36,526 bases of DNA from an uncultured Eggerthellaceae bacterium (GTDB lineage: Bacteria; Actinomycetota; Coriobacteriia; Coriobacteriales; Eggerthellaceae): NCBI GenBank assembly GCA_946618265.1, contig CAMOLA010000017.1, positions 1-36,526 of the forward strand, read 5' to 3'. Position numbers and translations under genes: made by a program. The notes under the pieces are model-generated. The model made no database searches. It worked only from the letters and a program-made list of their open reading frames with translations, and was not told the DNA's origin. Below are positions 24,389-32,596 of this stretch, in pieces (position 1 is the stretch's first letter; each line of letters opens with the position of its first letter).

Positions 24389-24725
24389 TCGAAGAGCTGC
24401 TTGGCGCTTCAACGAACCCTGCGCCCTTTTCTCATGGATTGCCTTCGCCGCCGTTGAGTTGCAAAACGCTTATCTGCAATAGACGAAGTCTGCATATCCG
24501 AATGATTCGCATGTGAGATCCCAAGAATCCCGAACCCATCAATCCATGATGCTTCGACTACCTTTTGAGCGTAAATCAGAAGCACAAGCAATCGGAAATG
24601 GACACCGGCTTGGAACGCAAGAAATTGAGAACACGCCATACCCGCGAAGCTACATTTGTCGTCTCTTAGTACTGCTATGCTCTTGCGATCACGCCGACCG
24701 CTTTTAAAGCCAACATATCATGCAC
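24389..24725. other. Gap between the nuclease-like gene and array B
   Basis: An ATGA overlap at 24385 opens a 43-codon frame (to 24516) with no ribosome site and unremarkable composition; not called. The remainder shows no gene, no terminator hairpin and no repeat. Confidence 0.35.
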
Positions 24726-25208
24726 CAAACCGCGAATGAAGCACGATTAGGCGCAGGTTCGCGCTCTCGCGTGCACGGTGTCGAGTTCAGTTGGCGGTTT
24801 TAAGCCTGAACAGAGTGCGCGACTTCGTGAAACGCCGCCGGCGAGCCCACATGCGAGCCTAAAACCGTGACTGAAGCGCGATCTGGTGCAAAGAGGAGCA
24901 CTCAGCTGCATGAGATTTTGGTTCGCTTGCGGTTTTGGATTGCCGGTTAAACGCGCGACCTGGAGAAACGCTGGTGTCGGTCCCGATACCAAGCGAAAAA
25001 CCGCGAGTGAAACGCGATCTGGTGCACGAGCGGGCCCCCGGATGCACCAGATCGCGGTTCAGTCACGGTTTCGGATTGCCCTCGGGAAGCGCGACCTGGA
25101 GAAACACCGGCTGGCAACCCCGGCGCCAGTCAGAAAACCGCGAGTGAAACGCGATCTGGTGCAGAAGATGCCGCCGGAATGCACGGGATTGCGGTTCGCT
25201 CGCGGTTT
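24726..25208 (+). repeat. Hairpin array B: four 135-137-bp units
   Basis: Left arms begin at about 24726, 24861, 24997 and 25134. The third unit is the most complete: its arms pair over about 29 bases with three mismatches and close with GGTGCA/TGCACC on a 16-base loop. The first unit is the most degenerate. Orientation and period match array A. The inter-hairpin core here is GCGACCTGGAGAAACG. The array ends about 130 bases beyond the last gene of the surface-fibre locus. Confidence 0.85.
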
Positions 25209-25336
25209 ATGGAGTCCAGCGTGTAGGGGTAGAACCCCACTGCCTGGGAGTGCTAGCACTTTTTCCATCTTGCCGCGAGCGAGCGCGACGGGAATCGATT
25301 CGTGAATTCCGCCGCTATCGGCATCAGAAGTGCAAG

Positions 25337-27472
25337 CTAGTTCTTTTTCTTCTTGCCGCCGGCGCTGGCTACGGGGATGAGCTTGCCGTTGAGGACGTAG
25401 CGGTCATTGTCGAAGAGGTAAGCGCACGTCGACAGCATGATGTAGCGGTCATCGGTGCCGAGCTGGATGGCGGCGTCGGGGTTTGCGGGCGGGAAATCCT
25501 TCATCGAATTGGCCAGCTCTCCAAGCTTGGAAGCCGAGGGCACGTGCGGTTTCTTGTCGTTTTCGAGCGGCTCTATCACGAGCGCTTGCTGTACGGCATC
25601 TTCCGATTTTGCATTGTCGAGCGCCCACTGCTTGGCCTTGGGCACAGCATCGAGCAGCTGTTGCGTCGGCGCCACGTCCGCCTTGAAATCCGAATCGGCA
25701 AGCGCCTTGGACAACAGCGAGTACAGATGGACGCTTGGGGTCTGCGCGATTTGGTACGCTTCGGAGTGCGCGTCCACGTGATGCCCCGCGAAGAGCTCGA
25801 TCTTGTAATCCTGCTCGGGCGTGAGCAGCCACACGACCTTGTGCTTGTCGTAGTACTCCTGGTCGGCCCACTTGATCAGCCCCGCGAACATCGAACCGGA
25901 GTTCATGTGATGGCCGTAGACGATCGTGTTGCTGTCGACGAAATCGTCGCGGTTCTCGGCATCAACGAAAATCGAACCGTCGATGTTGTAGGCGCCCGTG
26001 TAGTCGTGGTAAAGGTACTGGTCGTTGTCCTTGCCCTTGAGCACGGGATAGTCGATGACCGTGTCCTTGCAGTAAATCCAGCCGACGATGTCGGGATTCT
26101 CGGCCTGCAGCGCCTTGAAATCGACCTTCTTGGGCGCAATCTCGCCCGAACCGTCACCGTCGCTCGTAAACCTATCGGCAGCGTCGTGGTACAGCGCGTC
26201 GCTGATGTGATACTGCCAGTTGACGTAGCCGACCACGCCCGCCGAACCTAGGAACACGACCGCGAGCACCACCGCCAGAGCGACGCGCAACTTGCTTCCG
26301 CCGCGCTTCTTGGAAGCGTCTTTGCGCGAACCGCCACTCTTGCCAGAGCCGCCGCCTTGGCTGGCGCCTGCATCCAGGCGAGATTGCGAAGGCACCGAAC
26401 CTGCCCCAGCGGGCGCAGCATGCCGTGCTCCCCCTCCAACGCCAGCGCCATTTCCAGCATCGGAGGAAGCGAGCATGACTCCCTGCGCGCCTTCGGGCCG
26501 TATCGACGCATCTGCATCGCCCACAGCAACATAACCCGAGCCGACACGCGCGGCCTCAGCGGTCACCGCGTCGGCGATTCCCGCATCGTCCGAGCCTGCG
26601 CCATGAAGCGCCTGACCGCTACCCGCGCCAACGGCACCAACAGCAGCAGAACCAGCAGAAGCTGCTCCAGCGGAAGCCCCGCCGTACAGCATCTTCTCGG
26701 CAGCCTCGGGGGTCAAGCCAACCTCGGCGGCCGCTTCGGCAATTTGCTCGACGCGCTCGCGACGAGCGGAACGCATGCGCCCGGCCAGCATGTTCAGCAT
26801 GACGCCGCACGCGGCCGTCAGGAGCAGATACACCTTCCCCGCCGTGCTTGCGTAAATCGACATGAACGTGCCGACCATGGGAATGCTGGTCTCCACGCGT
26901 CCGATGACGTTATCGTAGGGAATGGGATTAAAGTCCTCGACGTTGTTCGCATCGCCCTTGGTGACAAGCTCGCCCATGAGCGTGCGGTTGGTGACCACGC
27001 GATGCACGACGATCGAGGCTTCGCCCTCGTCGGCGACGCCGACGCTACCCGAGCTATCGTCTTCAGTCGCATCGGCAGAGTCCGTCCCCTCGCCTGCCTG
27101 CGAGTTCGGGGATGCGGTGTTGCCGCCGCCGGCGCCCTGGGCACCATCCATGACCGCTCCGCCTTCGCGCACGTTGCTTCCACTCACAGCGTAGTACGCG
27201 ACAACATCGCCTTCCTGCAGTTGTGCGGCGTCGGTGGGCTTGACCAACACGGCGCTTCCGACGGGAATCGCAGGTTCCATCGAACCGCTGACCACGTCGT
27301 ACACCTCGTAGCCCATAATGCGAGGAACCGTCAAAGGCAAGCAAAGGGCGATGACGCCCACAAGTAGCACCATGCCAATGACGTTGCACAAAGCCGGTAC
27401 GAGCTTCCCGCCTTTCGCAGGAGACTTGCCAACTGCGTTGCCCTTGCTCTTTTGCCGCGTTCGGCCTGCCAT
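25337..27472 (-). CDS. Fusion of SipW/ER-type signal peptidase I and class B sortase
   Basis: 711 residues from the ATG at 27472 (GGAG 6 nt upstream). Residues 1-230 form a signal peptidase of the Ser-His (SipW/archaeal/ER) kind: membrane helix about 27-50, VSGSMEPAIPVGS (nucleophile Ser64), VVHRVV (His157 where bacterial enzymes have Lys), TKGDANN (Asp174), and a second helix at 213-230. A Gly/Ala/Ser linker of about 160 residues leads to a third helix (396-416) and then a sortase with the class B layout: NPDIVGWIYCKDTVIDYPVL, YGHHMNSGSMF (His521), LSTCAYLFDNDRYVLNGKL (Cys683, Arg691). One protein would thus remove signal peptides from TasA-like subunits and attach products to the wall. It ends the fibre locus, 222 bases after the preceding gene. 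Confidence 0.9.
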   Translation of the reverse strand: MAGRTRQKSKGNAVGKSPAKGGKLVPALCNVIGMVLLVGVIALCLPLTVPRIMGYEVYDVVSGSMEPAIPVGSAVLVKPTDAAQLQEGDVVAYYAVSGSNVREGGAVMDGAQGAGGGNTASPNSQAGEGTDSADATEDDSSGSVGVADEGEASIVVHRVVTNRTLMGELVTKGDANNVEDFNPIPYDNVIGRVETSIPMVGTFMSIYASTAGKVYLLLTAACGVMLNMLAGRMRSARRERVEQIAEAAAEVGLTPEAAEKMLYGGASAGAASAGSAAVGAVGAGSGQALHGAGSDDAGIADAVTAEAARVGSGYVAVGDADASIRPEGAQGVMLASSDAGNGAGVGGGARHAAPAGAGSVPSQSRLDAGASQGGGSGKSGGSRKDASKKRGGSKLRVALAVVLAVVFLGSAGVVGYVNWQYHISDALYHDAADRFTSDGDGSGEIAPKKVDFKALQAENPDIVGWIYCKDTVIDYPVLKGKDNDQYLYHDYTGAYNIDGSIFVDAENRDDFVDSNTIVYGHHMNSGSMFAGLIKWADQEYYDKHKVVWLLTPEQDYKIELFAGHHVDAHSEAYQIAQTPSVHLYSLLSKALADSDFKADVAPTQQLLDAVPKAKQWALDNAKSEDAVQQALVIEPLENDKKPHVPSASKLGELANSMKDFPPANPDAAIQLGTDDRYIMLSTCAYLFDNDRYVLNGKLIPVASAGGKKKKN

Positions 27473-27612
27473 CAAATGCTCCGTTTCACCGTGTGGTTCG
27501 TTGCCGTATAGTCTATCTCATCAGGCAAGAAATGGAAAATGGACATGCCTCCATGGAGTCAATAGAGCACTCGTAGAAGACCATTATCACCTACAACTCC
27601 TTCTTATATCAG

Positions 27613-27641
27613 GAAGAGCCGCCTGGAGGGGGCGGCTCTTC
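27613..27641. terminator. Hairpin between the fibre genes and the peptidase-sortase gene
   Basis: GAAGAGCCGCC pairs perfectly with GGCGGCTCTTC around a 7-base loop. The minus-strand sequence after it is not T-rich, so it may be a partial terminator or a processing site that lowers expression of the downstream enzyme relative to the subunits. Confidence 0.6.
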
Positions 27642-27694
27642 GCTATGGGCAGCCTCACGCGCAGTCGGTGCCCATTTTCATTTTGTCGTTGCGC

Positions 27695-28804
27695 TTACTC
27701 GCGGCGCGAGCGCAGGTAGTACATGATGCCGCCGATTGCCGCGACCAGGATCAGCGCGATGCCGAAGATCAGGCCGTACGGAGGACCGGCAGGAGCAGAG
27801 GACGAAGACTGCGTACCCGACGCGTTGTCGCCCGTCGTGGCATCACTCGAACCCGTGGTCGAGTCGCCCGTGCCGTTAGCGCCGGGGGTGCCGTCAGCCA
27901 ACGGGTTGTCGACGTCGGCGATTTCCTCAGTCGCGGGAGGCGTCTGAGGCTCGGCAGCAGTACCGCCCTGCGCGTTGTCACCAGCCGCGGTTCCGCCAGC
28001 AGCGTTGCCACCTGCCGCATTGCCGCCAGCAGCGGTTCCGCCAGCCGCCGTGCCACCTGCAGCGGTGCCGCCAGCAGCCGTTCCACCAGCTGCTGTACCG
28101 CCAGCAGCCGTTCCGCCAGCCGCGGTGCCGCCACCAGTCGTGCCGCCAGTCGTGGTCGTAGTCGTCGTGGTCCTACGCGTCGTCGTAGTAGTACCGCTCT
28201 CGGTCTCGCCCTGCTGCAGCGGCACGTAGTAGAACGTCCAGTCGTTGCCGCTCTCCTTCAGCGTACCGGTGAGGTTGCGATACAGCGGACGATAGCCTGA
28301 CACGTATTCGAACGCGACGACGGGCTTGTCACCCTTCACGCCCTGACGCGTGATCGGCTGCGCCAACACGCGGTTGGAACCCCGCTCCACGAAGTGCAAG
28401 GTGTAATCTACCATGTCACCCTTGACGCCGTAGGAAACGACGTAATCCATGTCTTCGGTCACGACGATGCTCTCGCGCAAGTTGGACGACCCATTAGTGT
28501 TCTGGTTGTCGGTACCGCTCAGGCGGAAGCCCTTGTGGTAGTACTTGTCGTTAGTCACCTTGACGTCAAACTTGCTGCTGAGGTTCATCTCAGTGCCGTA
28601 TTTGACATCCTTGATCTCGGAGTACTTCGTCTTCCCGTCGACGGTACCCTCGTTACCGGCCCACACGCGCACCGTGTAGGTGTAATCCTCGTCCTTCTTC
28701 TTAGCATGCGCCGTAGCCGGCATTGCGGCCGCGAACATCAGCCCCGCGGCAAGCGCCAAAGCCAGCGCGAACACCGCTCGCTTCATTGTATTTGCCATGC
28801 TCAT
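27695..28804 (-). CDS. Membrane-anchored surface protein with Thr-rich stalk and GGTAA repeats
   Basis: 369 residues from the ATG at 28804, 7 nt after GGAG. Signal peptide to about residue 35 (ending ATAHAKKK). An ordered domain of about 170 residues with MucBP-like phrases (VDYTLHFVERGSNRVLAQPI; YRPLYRNLTGTL) follows. Next come TTTTTTRR-type Thr stretches, about ten pentapeptides GGTAA/GGNAA, a Ser/Thr/Gly region, and a C-terminal helix (YGLIFGIALILVAAIGGIMYYL) with tail RSRRE. There is no LPXTG; IADVDNPLADG before the helix resembles a motif seen ahead of anchors in related Gram-positive proteins. The 15-bp DNA repeats behind GGTAA are near-identical, so the stalk could change length. The function is probably as an adhesin or tip protein. 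Confidence 0.8.
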   Translation of the reverse strand: MSMANTMKRAVFALALALAAGLMFAAAMPATAHAKKKDEDYTYTVRVWAGNEGTVDGKTKYSEIKDVKYGTEMNLSSKFDVKVTNDKYYHKGFRLSGTDNQNTNGSSNLRESIVVTEDMDYVVSYGVKGDMVDYTLHFVERGSNRVLAQPITRQGVKGDKPVVAFEYVSGYRPLYRNLTGTLKESGNDWTFYYVPLQQGETESGTTTTTRRTTTTTTTTGGTTGGGTAAGGTAAGGTAAGGTAAGGTAAGGTAAGGTAAGGNAAGGNAAGGTAAGDNAQGGTAAEPQTPPATEEIADVDNPLADGTPGANGTGDSTTGSSDATTGDNASGTQSSSSAPAGPPYGLIFGIALILVAAIGGIMYYLRSRRE

Positions 28805-28849
28805 CGTCATTCTCCGTTCCGCCGCAACGCGGCTCGTCGTGCCCCGTTG

Positions 28850-29599
28850 CTAGCCCTGCTCGCGTTCGCGCTTACGGCTGCGCATGCTGAAGATGCCGAG
28901 CGCCAACAGCGCCGCACCGCTTACGACCATGGCCATGTAGAACGGGAACAGATCCGTGTCGTCACCGGTCTGGACGGCGCTGCGATCGGAACCGCGCGTC
29001 GTGGTCGTGCTCGAGCTGCTCGAGGTTCCGCGCGTGCTGGGAAGCTCGACCGCAAACTTCATCTTCAACTGAGCCAGCGTGTCGAAGTACGCATTGCCCT
29101 CGGTCTCGCCGTCAAGCGTGACGAGCAGGTTCACCTTCGCCGACTGGCCCTTCTTCAGGTTGTCCAGATAGAAGAAGTCCTCGAGCGCACTCGTGGCTTC
29201 CAACAAGCCCTTCGTGTCGTCGCCGCCGACCTTGGTGCTGTCGTACAACGTGCGCGTCGTACCTGACGGATTGGTGTAGGTCAGCTTGTAGCCGTACGCC
29301 GAACCAGCCGCGTAGTTCTCCTCGAGCGACTTGATCACGTCATTGGCCATGTACCAGTCGCACGCCGTGTTGTGGTCGTGATGCAGGTTCACGGTAAAAG
29401 TGATGTCGTCACCCGGCTGCAAGCTGCCGATGTCGTCCGCCCATTGCTTGGCGGAGAAGTTGTCGACCATCTTCTCGGACGAATTGAAGGTCACCGACCA
29501 GTCGCTCGAGCCCTTCAGGCTATTGGCATACGCCGCACCCGGGAAAGCGAGCGCCGCGAACACCACCGCCGCGATGATCATTATGTGCAATCGTTTCAT
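28850..29599 (-). CDS. Wall-anchored surface protein with variant sorting signal AVQTGD
   Basis: 249 residues from the ATG at 29599 (a TTG further upstream is in frame but lacks a ribosome site). Signal peptide ending AAYANS. An ordered extracellular domain of about 170 residues (NSSEKMVDNFSAKQWADDIG; PGDDITFTVNLHHDHNTACD) resembles the companion proteins of TasA-like fibres. A Ser/Thr stretch precedes SDRSAVQTGDDTD, a hydrophobic helix (FYMAMVVSGAALLALGIFSM) and the tail RSRKREREQG. That is a complete sorting-signal layout, with VQTGD in place of LPXTG. The likely enzyme is the class B sortase of the downstream fusion or the class C sortase upstream. It may anchor the fibre. Confidence 0.82.
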   Translation of the reverse strand: MKRLHIMIIAAVVFAALAFPGAAYANSLKGSSDWSVTFNSSEKMVDNFSAKQWADDIGSLQPGDDITFTVNLHHDHNTACDWYMANDVIKSLEENYAAGSAYGYKLTYTNPSGTTRTLYDSTKVGGDDTKGLLEATSALEDFFYLDNLKKGQSAKVNLLVTLDGETEGNAYFDTLAQLKMKFAVELPSTRGTSSSSSTTTTRGSDRSAVQTGDDTDLFPFYMAMVVSGAALLALGIFSMRSRKREREQG

Positions 29600-29688
29600 A
29601 CTGCGTCCCAACTCTACGGAACCGTCACTGCTTCGGGCTCAAGCTCTATTCCGCTGGCGGCGAACCCGCATTCCGCCAGCTCGAAAAG

Positions 29689-30429
29689 CTATGCGTTCGT
29701 ACGACCCCAGGCGCTCGTCATTGCCGGCTCAGGATTGTGCGTCTGCACTGCATCAACCGTTGCCTTGATGCGGAACTCGACCTTGTTGTAGTCGTAATTA
29801 AGACCGCTCTCCAGATCCGTGATCTCCTTGAGGACCTTGGGGTCGATGCTCAGGGAGTCCGTGAACGGCGTCGAATTATCGCCATTGGTGGCGAGCGTCT
29901 TGTCGTAGTACAGCACCGTGCGCTCTTCCGTGGAAGAGTCTTTATCGATCGTCCAGCCGTTGCCTTCCAGGAAGTGCAGCTTAATCAGCGACGGATCCAA
30001 ACCGCAATCCTTCACCTTGCCGTTCTTGTCGGTGATCACATTGCCCTGGTCGTCGACGAGCACCCAGTACTTGTTGACGGTCACGCGCACGTACTGGTCG
30101 ATGCCCTTCTTGGAGCCATCGGCAACGTTGCGTACGCCAAGCGCATAGTCGTACTTCTTGCCAACCTTGATCGACTCGTCTACTTTGCCGTTAGCGTCAG
30201 CGTTATGCGACAGCAGCGTATTCTTTACCAACGCGTCGTCGCCCTCGACAACCTCGCCATACTCGGTCAAGGCCGTCTCGATGTTGGTCAGCACGACCTC
30301 GGCGCGATAATCAGCCGACTGGAAGCGCGGTGCCGCCTGCACGGCGCCGATGCCGCCGAAGCCCAGCAGCGCAGCTGCGGCCACGAATAGAATTGCCGTC
30401 GTGATGGGCGAACGCAAAACCTTAAGCAT
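29689..30429 (-). CDS. TasA/camelysin-like fibre protein 2
   Basis: 246 residues. N-terminal signal with a long hydrophobic stretch (ITTAILFVAAAALLGFGGIGAV) and a likely cut near VQAAPRFQ. The beta-rich body includes YRAEVVLTNIETALTEYGEVV and YVRVTVNKYWV and ends VDAVQTHNPEPAMTSAWG, a closing phrase I associate with SipW-dependent surface proteins in related bacteria. No anchor or sorting signal, so it must be held by other fibre parts. It starts 14 bases after the stop of fibre protein 1, with GGAAGGGGG upstream; the two are surely co-transcribed. The signal peptide is the expected substrate of the SipW domain at 25337. Confidence 0.8.
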   Translation of the reverse strand: MLKVLRSPITTAILFVAAAALLGFGGIGAVQAAPRFQSADYRAEVVLTNIETALTEYGEVVEGDDALVKNTLLSHNADANGKVDESIKVGKKYDYALGVRNVADGSKKGIDQYVRVTVNKYWVLVDDQGNVITDKNGKVKDCGLDPSLIKLHFLEGNGWTIDKDSSTEERTVLYYDKTLATNGDNSTPFTDSLSIDPKVLKEITDLESGLNYDYNKVEFRIKATVDAVQTHNPEPAMTSAWGRTNA

Positions 30430-30443
30430 GTTCGGCCCCCTTC

Positions 30444-30977
30444 CTAGCTAGCGGCCGGATACGAGTACGACCAATCGACCGCGCTCGGATTGCCGTTTTC
30501 GTCGTATTGCACCGCAGAGTATTCATACACTACGATGACGTTGTAGTTCTCCTCGACCACGCGCTTGTCCTTAGTAGCCAAGTTGAGCTCGGCGGAAAGA
30601 CGCTGAGAAGTTTCACCCGGCGCAAGCGGAGTCTCGTAGTAATACCAACCACGGACATTGCTCGAATTGTCGGGGTTTGCCATGGTTCCATCAGGAGACG
30701 CGCTCCATCCGTTCCCCGACACCGTAAGAATCGGAAGAGCCGAGCTGGCATACACGCCTGCGCGCACGTACACGTCGGTATCGCCCGTGTTCTTGATGGC
30801 GACTTCCTTCTTGCCTTGACCGACCCATTCCTCGATCTCGGTCGTGGGCTTCGTGGTAATCGTCAAGCCACCGTTGGCCGTATGGTGATCGGTAAAGTAG
30901 GCGAATGCCGGCACCGCGCTCATGCACAGTATCAACGCCGCTGCCAAAGCCGCCGCTATGATGGTCTTGCGCTTCAT
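30444..30977 (-). CDS. TasA/camelysin-like fibre protein 1
   Basis: 177 residues from the ATG at 30977 (GGAGA 5 nt upstream; the ATG at 30989 is too close to any ribosome site). The signal peptide ends AVPAFAYFTDHHTANGG, the AYFTD context typical of SipW-cleaved TasA/CalY proteins. The body has the family phrase IEEWVGQGKKEVAIKNTGDTDVYVRAGVY, followed by beta-rich sequence ending DWSYSYPAAS. No membrane anchor. TasA proteins polymerise by donor-strand exchange into extracellular fibres; this protein is a good candidate for a main or minor subunit. Confidence 0.85.
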   Translation of the reverse strand: MKRKTIIAAALAAALILCMSAVPAFAYFTDHHTANGGLTITTKPTTEIEEWVGQGKKEVAIKNTGDTDVYVRAGVYASSALPILTVSGNGWSASPDGTMANPDNSSNVRGWYYYETPLAPGETSQRLSAELNLATKDKRVVEENYNVIVVYEYSAVQYDENGNPSAVDWSYSYPAAS

Positions 30978-31105
30978 CCTTCTCTCCATCTCGCTTCGTT
31001 TCGTCGAACGACCTTCAGTATTCCCCGGCCGTCGCCTTCACGCCTCGTCAAACTCGAAACATCTCATCGGGCTGCCCTCACGCCGGCAACCCGACTATCA
31101 ACCTA

Positions 31106-32236
31106 TTACAATCCTTCGTGCGCGTTTGCCTCTTCGTTTGCGGACCACTTCCAATCCGTCACCGCGCCGGCGTCGTCAACCTGAGTAGCCTCGAAGTTGT
31201 TCTGAATGCCATACGTCGGGTTCTCGGGCGTATCACGTGTATTGTTGAACTCGACGGTAGCCATATCCTCGTCGTCCATGACGATCGTGAACTCTCCGAC
31301 AACCGTTTCGGATGTGAAACCGTTACCAGGGTTGACCTCGGTCACCGTGCCGGTCGTGCCAGCTGGAATCTTCGTGATAATAGCTTCTTTGACCTCGCCG
31401 TTGACATACATGACCTGCGCGTAGTTGTCATAATCGTTGGTCTTGTTCTGCTTGGCGCCTTCGGGCGTCGTCCCGACGATATGGAATACGAACGTCGCGT
31501 CCATCTTGCTTTCGGTGTTGTCCGTCACGTTCTTGGTGATACGCAGCTTGCCATACGCCGGCTTCTGCTCGGGCTTGAGCGATACTTCGATTGCGCGCGT
31601 CCACTCGCCAGCGCTCGCTGCCGTGTTGATGGAAGGATAGCCGTTTTCGTCGTAAATGATGTTGCCCGCGCTGTCCTTCAGCGGCTCCTTCGTGGGAGCA
31701 GCCGTGATGGACGGCACGAACGTGTAGATGTACTTCGCGGAATACGCCTCGAGGCCAGCAAGCGCGCCATCCTTGACTTCGGGCGTGATGCCTTCGCCGT
31801 GCGGCACAATCAGATACAAACCATCAGCCAGATCAGTAGCCGCGGTCTCCACGGGAAGGTTGGTTTTCACGGCATAGGTCGAAGCATTCGGCAGAACCGC
31901 CTTTGCTGCCTCAGCAGCGAATGCGCCCCAATCGGCTGCCTTGGCGTCAGCGCCCGGCAATGTGAGACCTTCGACCAGCGACGTGTAATCGTACGCCACA
32001 TACTGGGAGTTCTTCGCAGCGCTGGCGATCTTGTACACATCGACCTGTACGTTCGCTTGAGCGATATCGTCCTTGAAGTCCGCATCGCTGTTGTTCGTCG
32101 CATGCACCGTCAGCGTGTTCGCTCCGTCGGCCGGGAACTCGCCCGCGGCGACGGCGTACGAAACACCAAAAGCCAGCGCGACGATCATGCACGCTGCTGC
32201 GAATATGGCGCCTATGCGTTTACTTGCAAGCTGCAT
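31106..32236 (-). CDS. SpaA-like pilin with Cna-B-type domains, lacking a sorting signal
   Basis: 376 residues from the ATG at 32236 (GAGGAAGGGG upstream). Signal peptide ending YAVAAG. An N-terminal domain of about 130 residues contains VQVDVYKIASAAKNSQYVAYDY and LADGLYLIVPHGEG, as in SpaA/FimA major pilins. A second domain is of the DUF5979/Cna-B kind (YGKLRITKNVTDNTESKMDATFVFHIVG; ITKIPAGTTGTVTEV). The protein stops at EEANAHEGL with no LPXTG, membrane helix or basic tail, although SpaA-type pilins normally need these for polymerisation. Either it is incorporated another way or the 3' end has been lost. Its own promoter region lies upstream. Confidence 0.82.
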   Translation of the reverse strand: MQLASKRIGAIFAAACMIVALAFGVSYAVAAGEFPADGANTLTVHATNNSDADFKDDIAQANVQVDVYKIASAAKNSQYVAYDYTSLVEGLTLPGADAKAADWGAFAAEAAKAVLPNASTYAVKTNLPVETAATDLADGLYLIVPHGEGITPEVKDGALAGLEAYSAKYIYTFVPSITAAPTKEPLKDSAGNIIYDENGYPSINTAASAGEWTRAIEVSLKPEQKPAYGKLRITKNVTDNTESKMDATFVFHIVGTTPEGAKQNKTNDYDNYAQVMYVNGEVKEAIITKIPAGTTGTVTEVNPGNGFTSETVVGEFTIVMDDEDMATVEFNNTRDTPENPTYGIQNNFEATQVDDAGAVTDWKWSANEEANAHEGL

Positions 32237-32310
32237 GGGCAACCCCTTCCTCTATCTTTATCCCCAGAAAGCCGAATCCGCTGAATCCGACTAACCGTTT
32301 CCATCTTAGC

Positions 32311-32363
32311 GTGACATTCTGTCACTTTCCGCACCGAGCATAATAATTATATCCGAATGCTCG
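32311..32363 (-). promoter_or_regulatory. Pilin promoter region with operator-like inverted repeats
   Basis: On the minus strand TATAAT (32351-32346) is a good -10; the -35 is poor. CGAGCAT-N15-ATGCTCG (32335-32363) is an exact inverted repeat centred on this -10. GTGACA-N3-TGTCAC (32311-32325) lies in the early leader. The leader would be about 100 nt. A regulator binding here, and possibly help from an activator given the weak -35, is inferred. Confidence 0.5.
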
Positions 32364-32487
32364 TTGTATGCGGCTTTCTGCTACATCAATCCTCGCTACC
32401 TCTAACCTCGGGCACAATACCGTGTTGGTATTGATACTGCATTTATACAGATTCCCGCTCATGTAATTATGCCCAAAAATGCTACCG

Positions 32488-32525
32488 AGCTCGTTAATCG
32501 GTCAAAAATGACCGATTAACGAGCT
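32488..32525. terminator. Perfect 17-bp stem-loop between srtC and the pilin gene
   Basis: AGCTCGTTAATCGGTCA (32488-32504), loop AAAA, and the exact complement (32509-32525). It lies about 70 nt after the srtC stop codon. There is no T-run, so it may be a rho-type terminator, a stabilising end or a binding site. It separates srtC from the pilin promoter. Confidence 0.6.
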
Positions 32526-32596
32526 TAATCGTCCAATTCAGCACATCAGCCTTCCGAAACCAACGGCTCATCGGGCCGATCGCCTACGGTCGCGCC

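Noticed and set aside
24385..24516. 43-codon frame overlapping the end of the nuclease-like gene by ATGA
   Set aside because: The overlap looks operon-like, but there is no ribosome site, no recognisable sequence and the length is within chance.
22712..25208. CRISPR or integron attC array
   Set aside because: Units are 136 bp with large imperfect inverted repeats and conserved spacers, not short repeats with unique spacers; no cas, integrase or cassette genes.
32243..32596. Invertible promoter switch upstream of the pilin gene
   Set aside because: Inverted repeats are 7 bp and 6 bp and only 15 and 3 bases apart, too short and close for DNA inversion; the recombinase lies outside on one side only.
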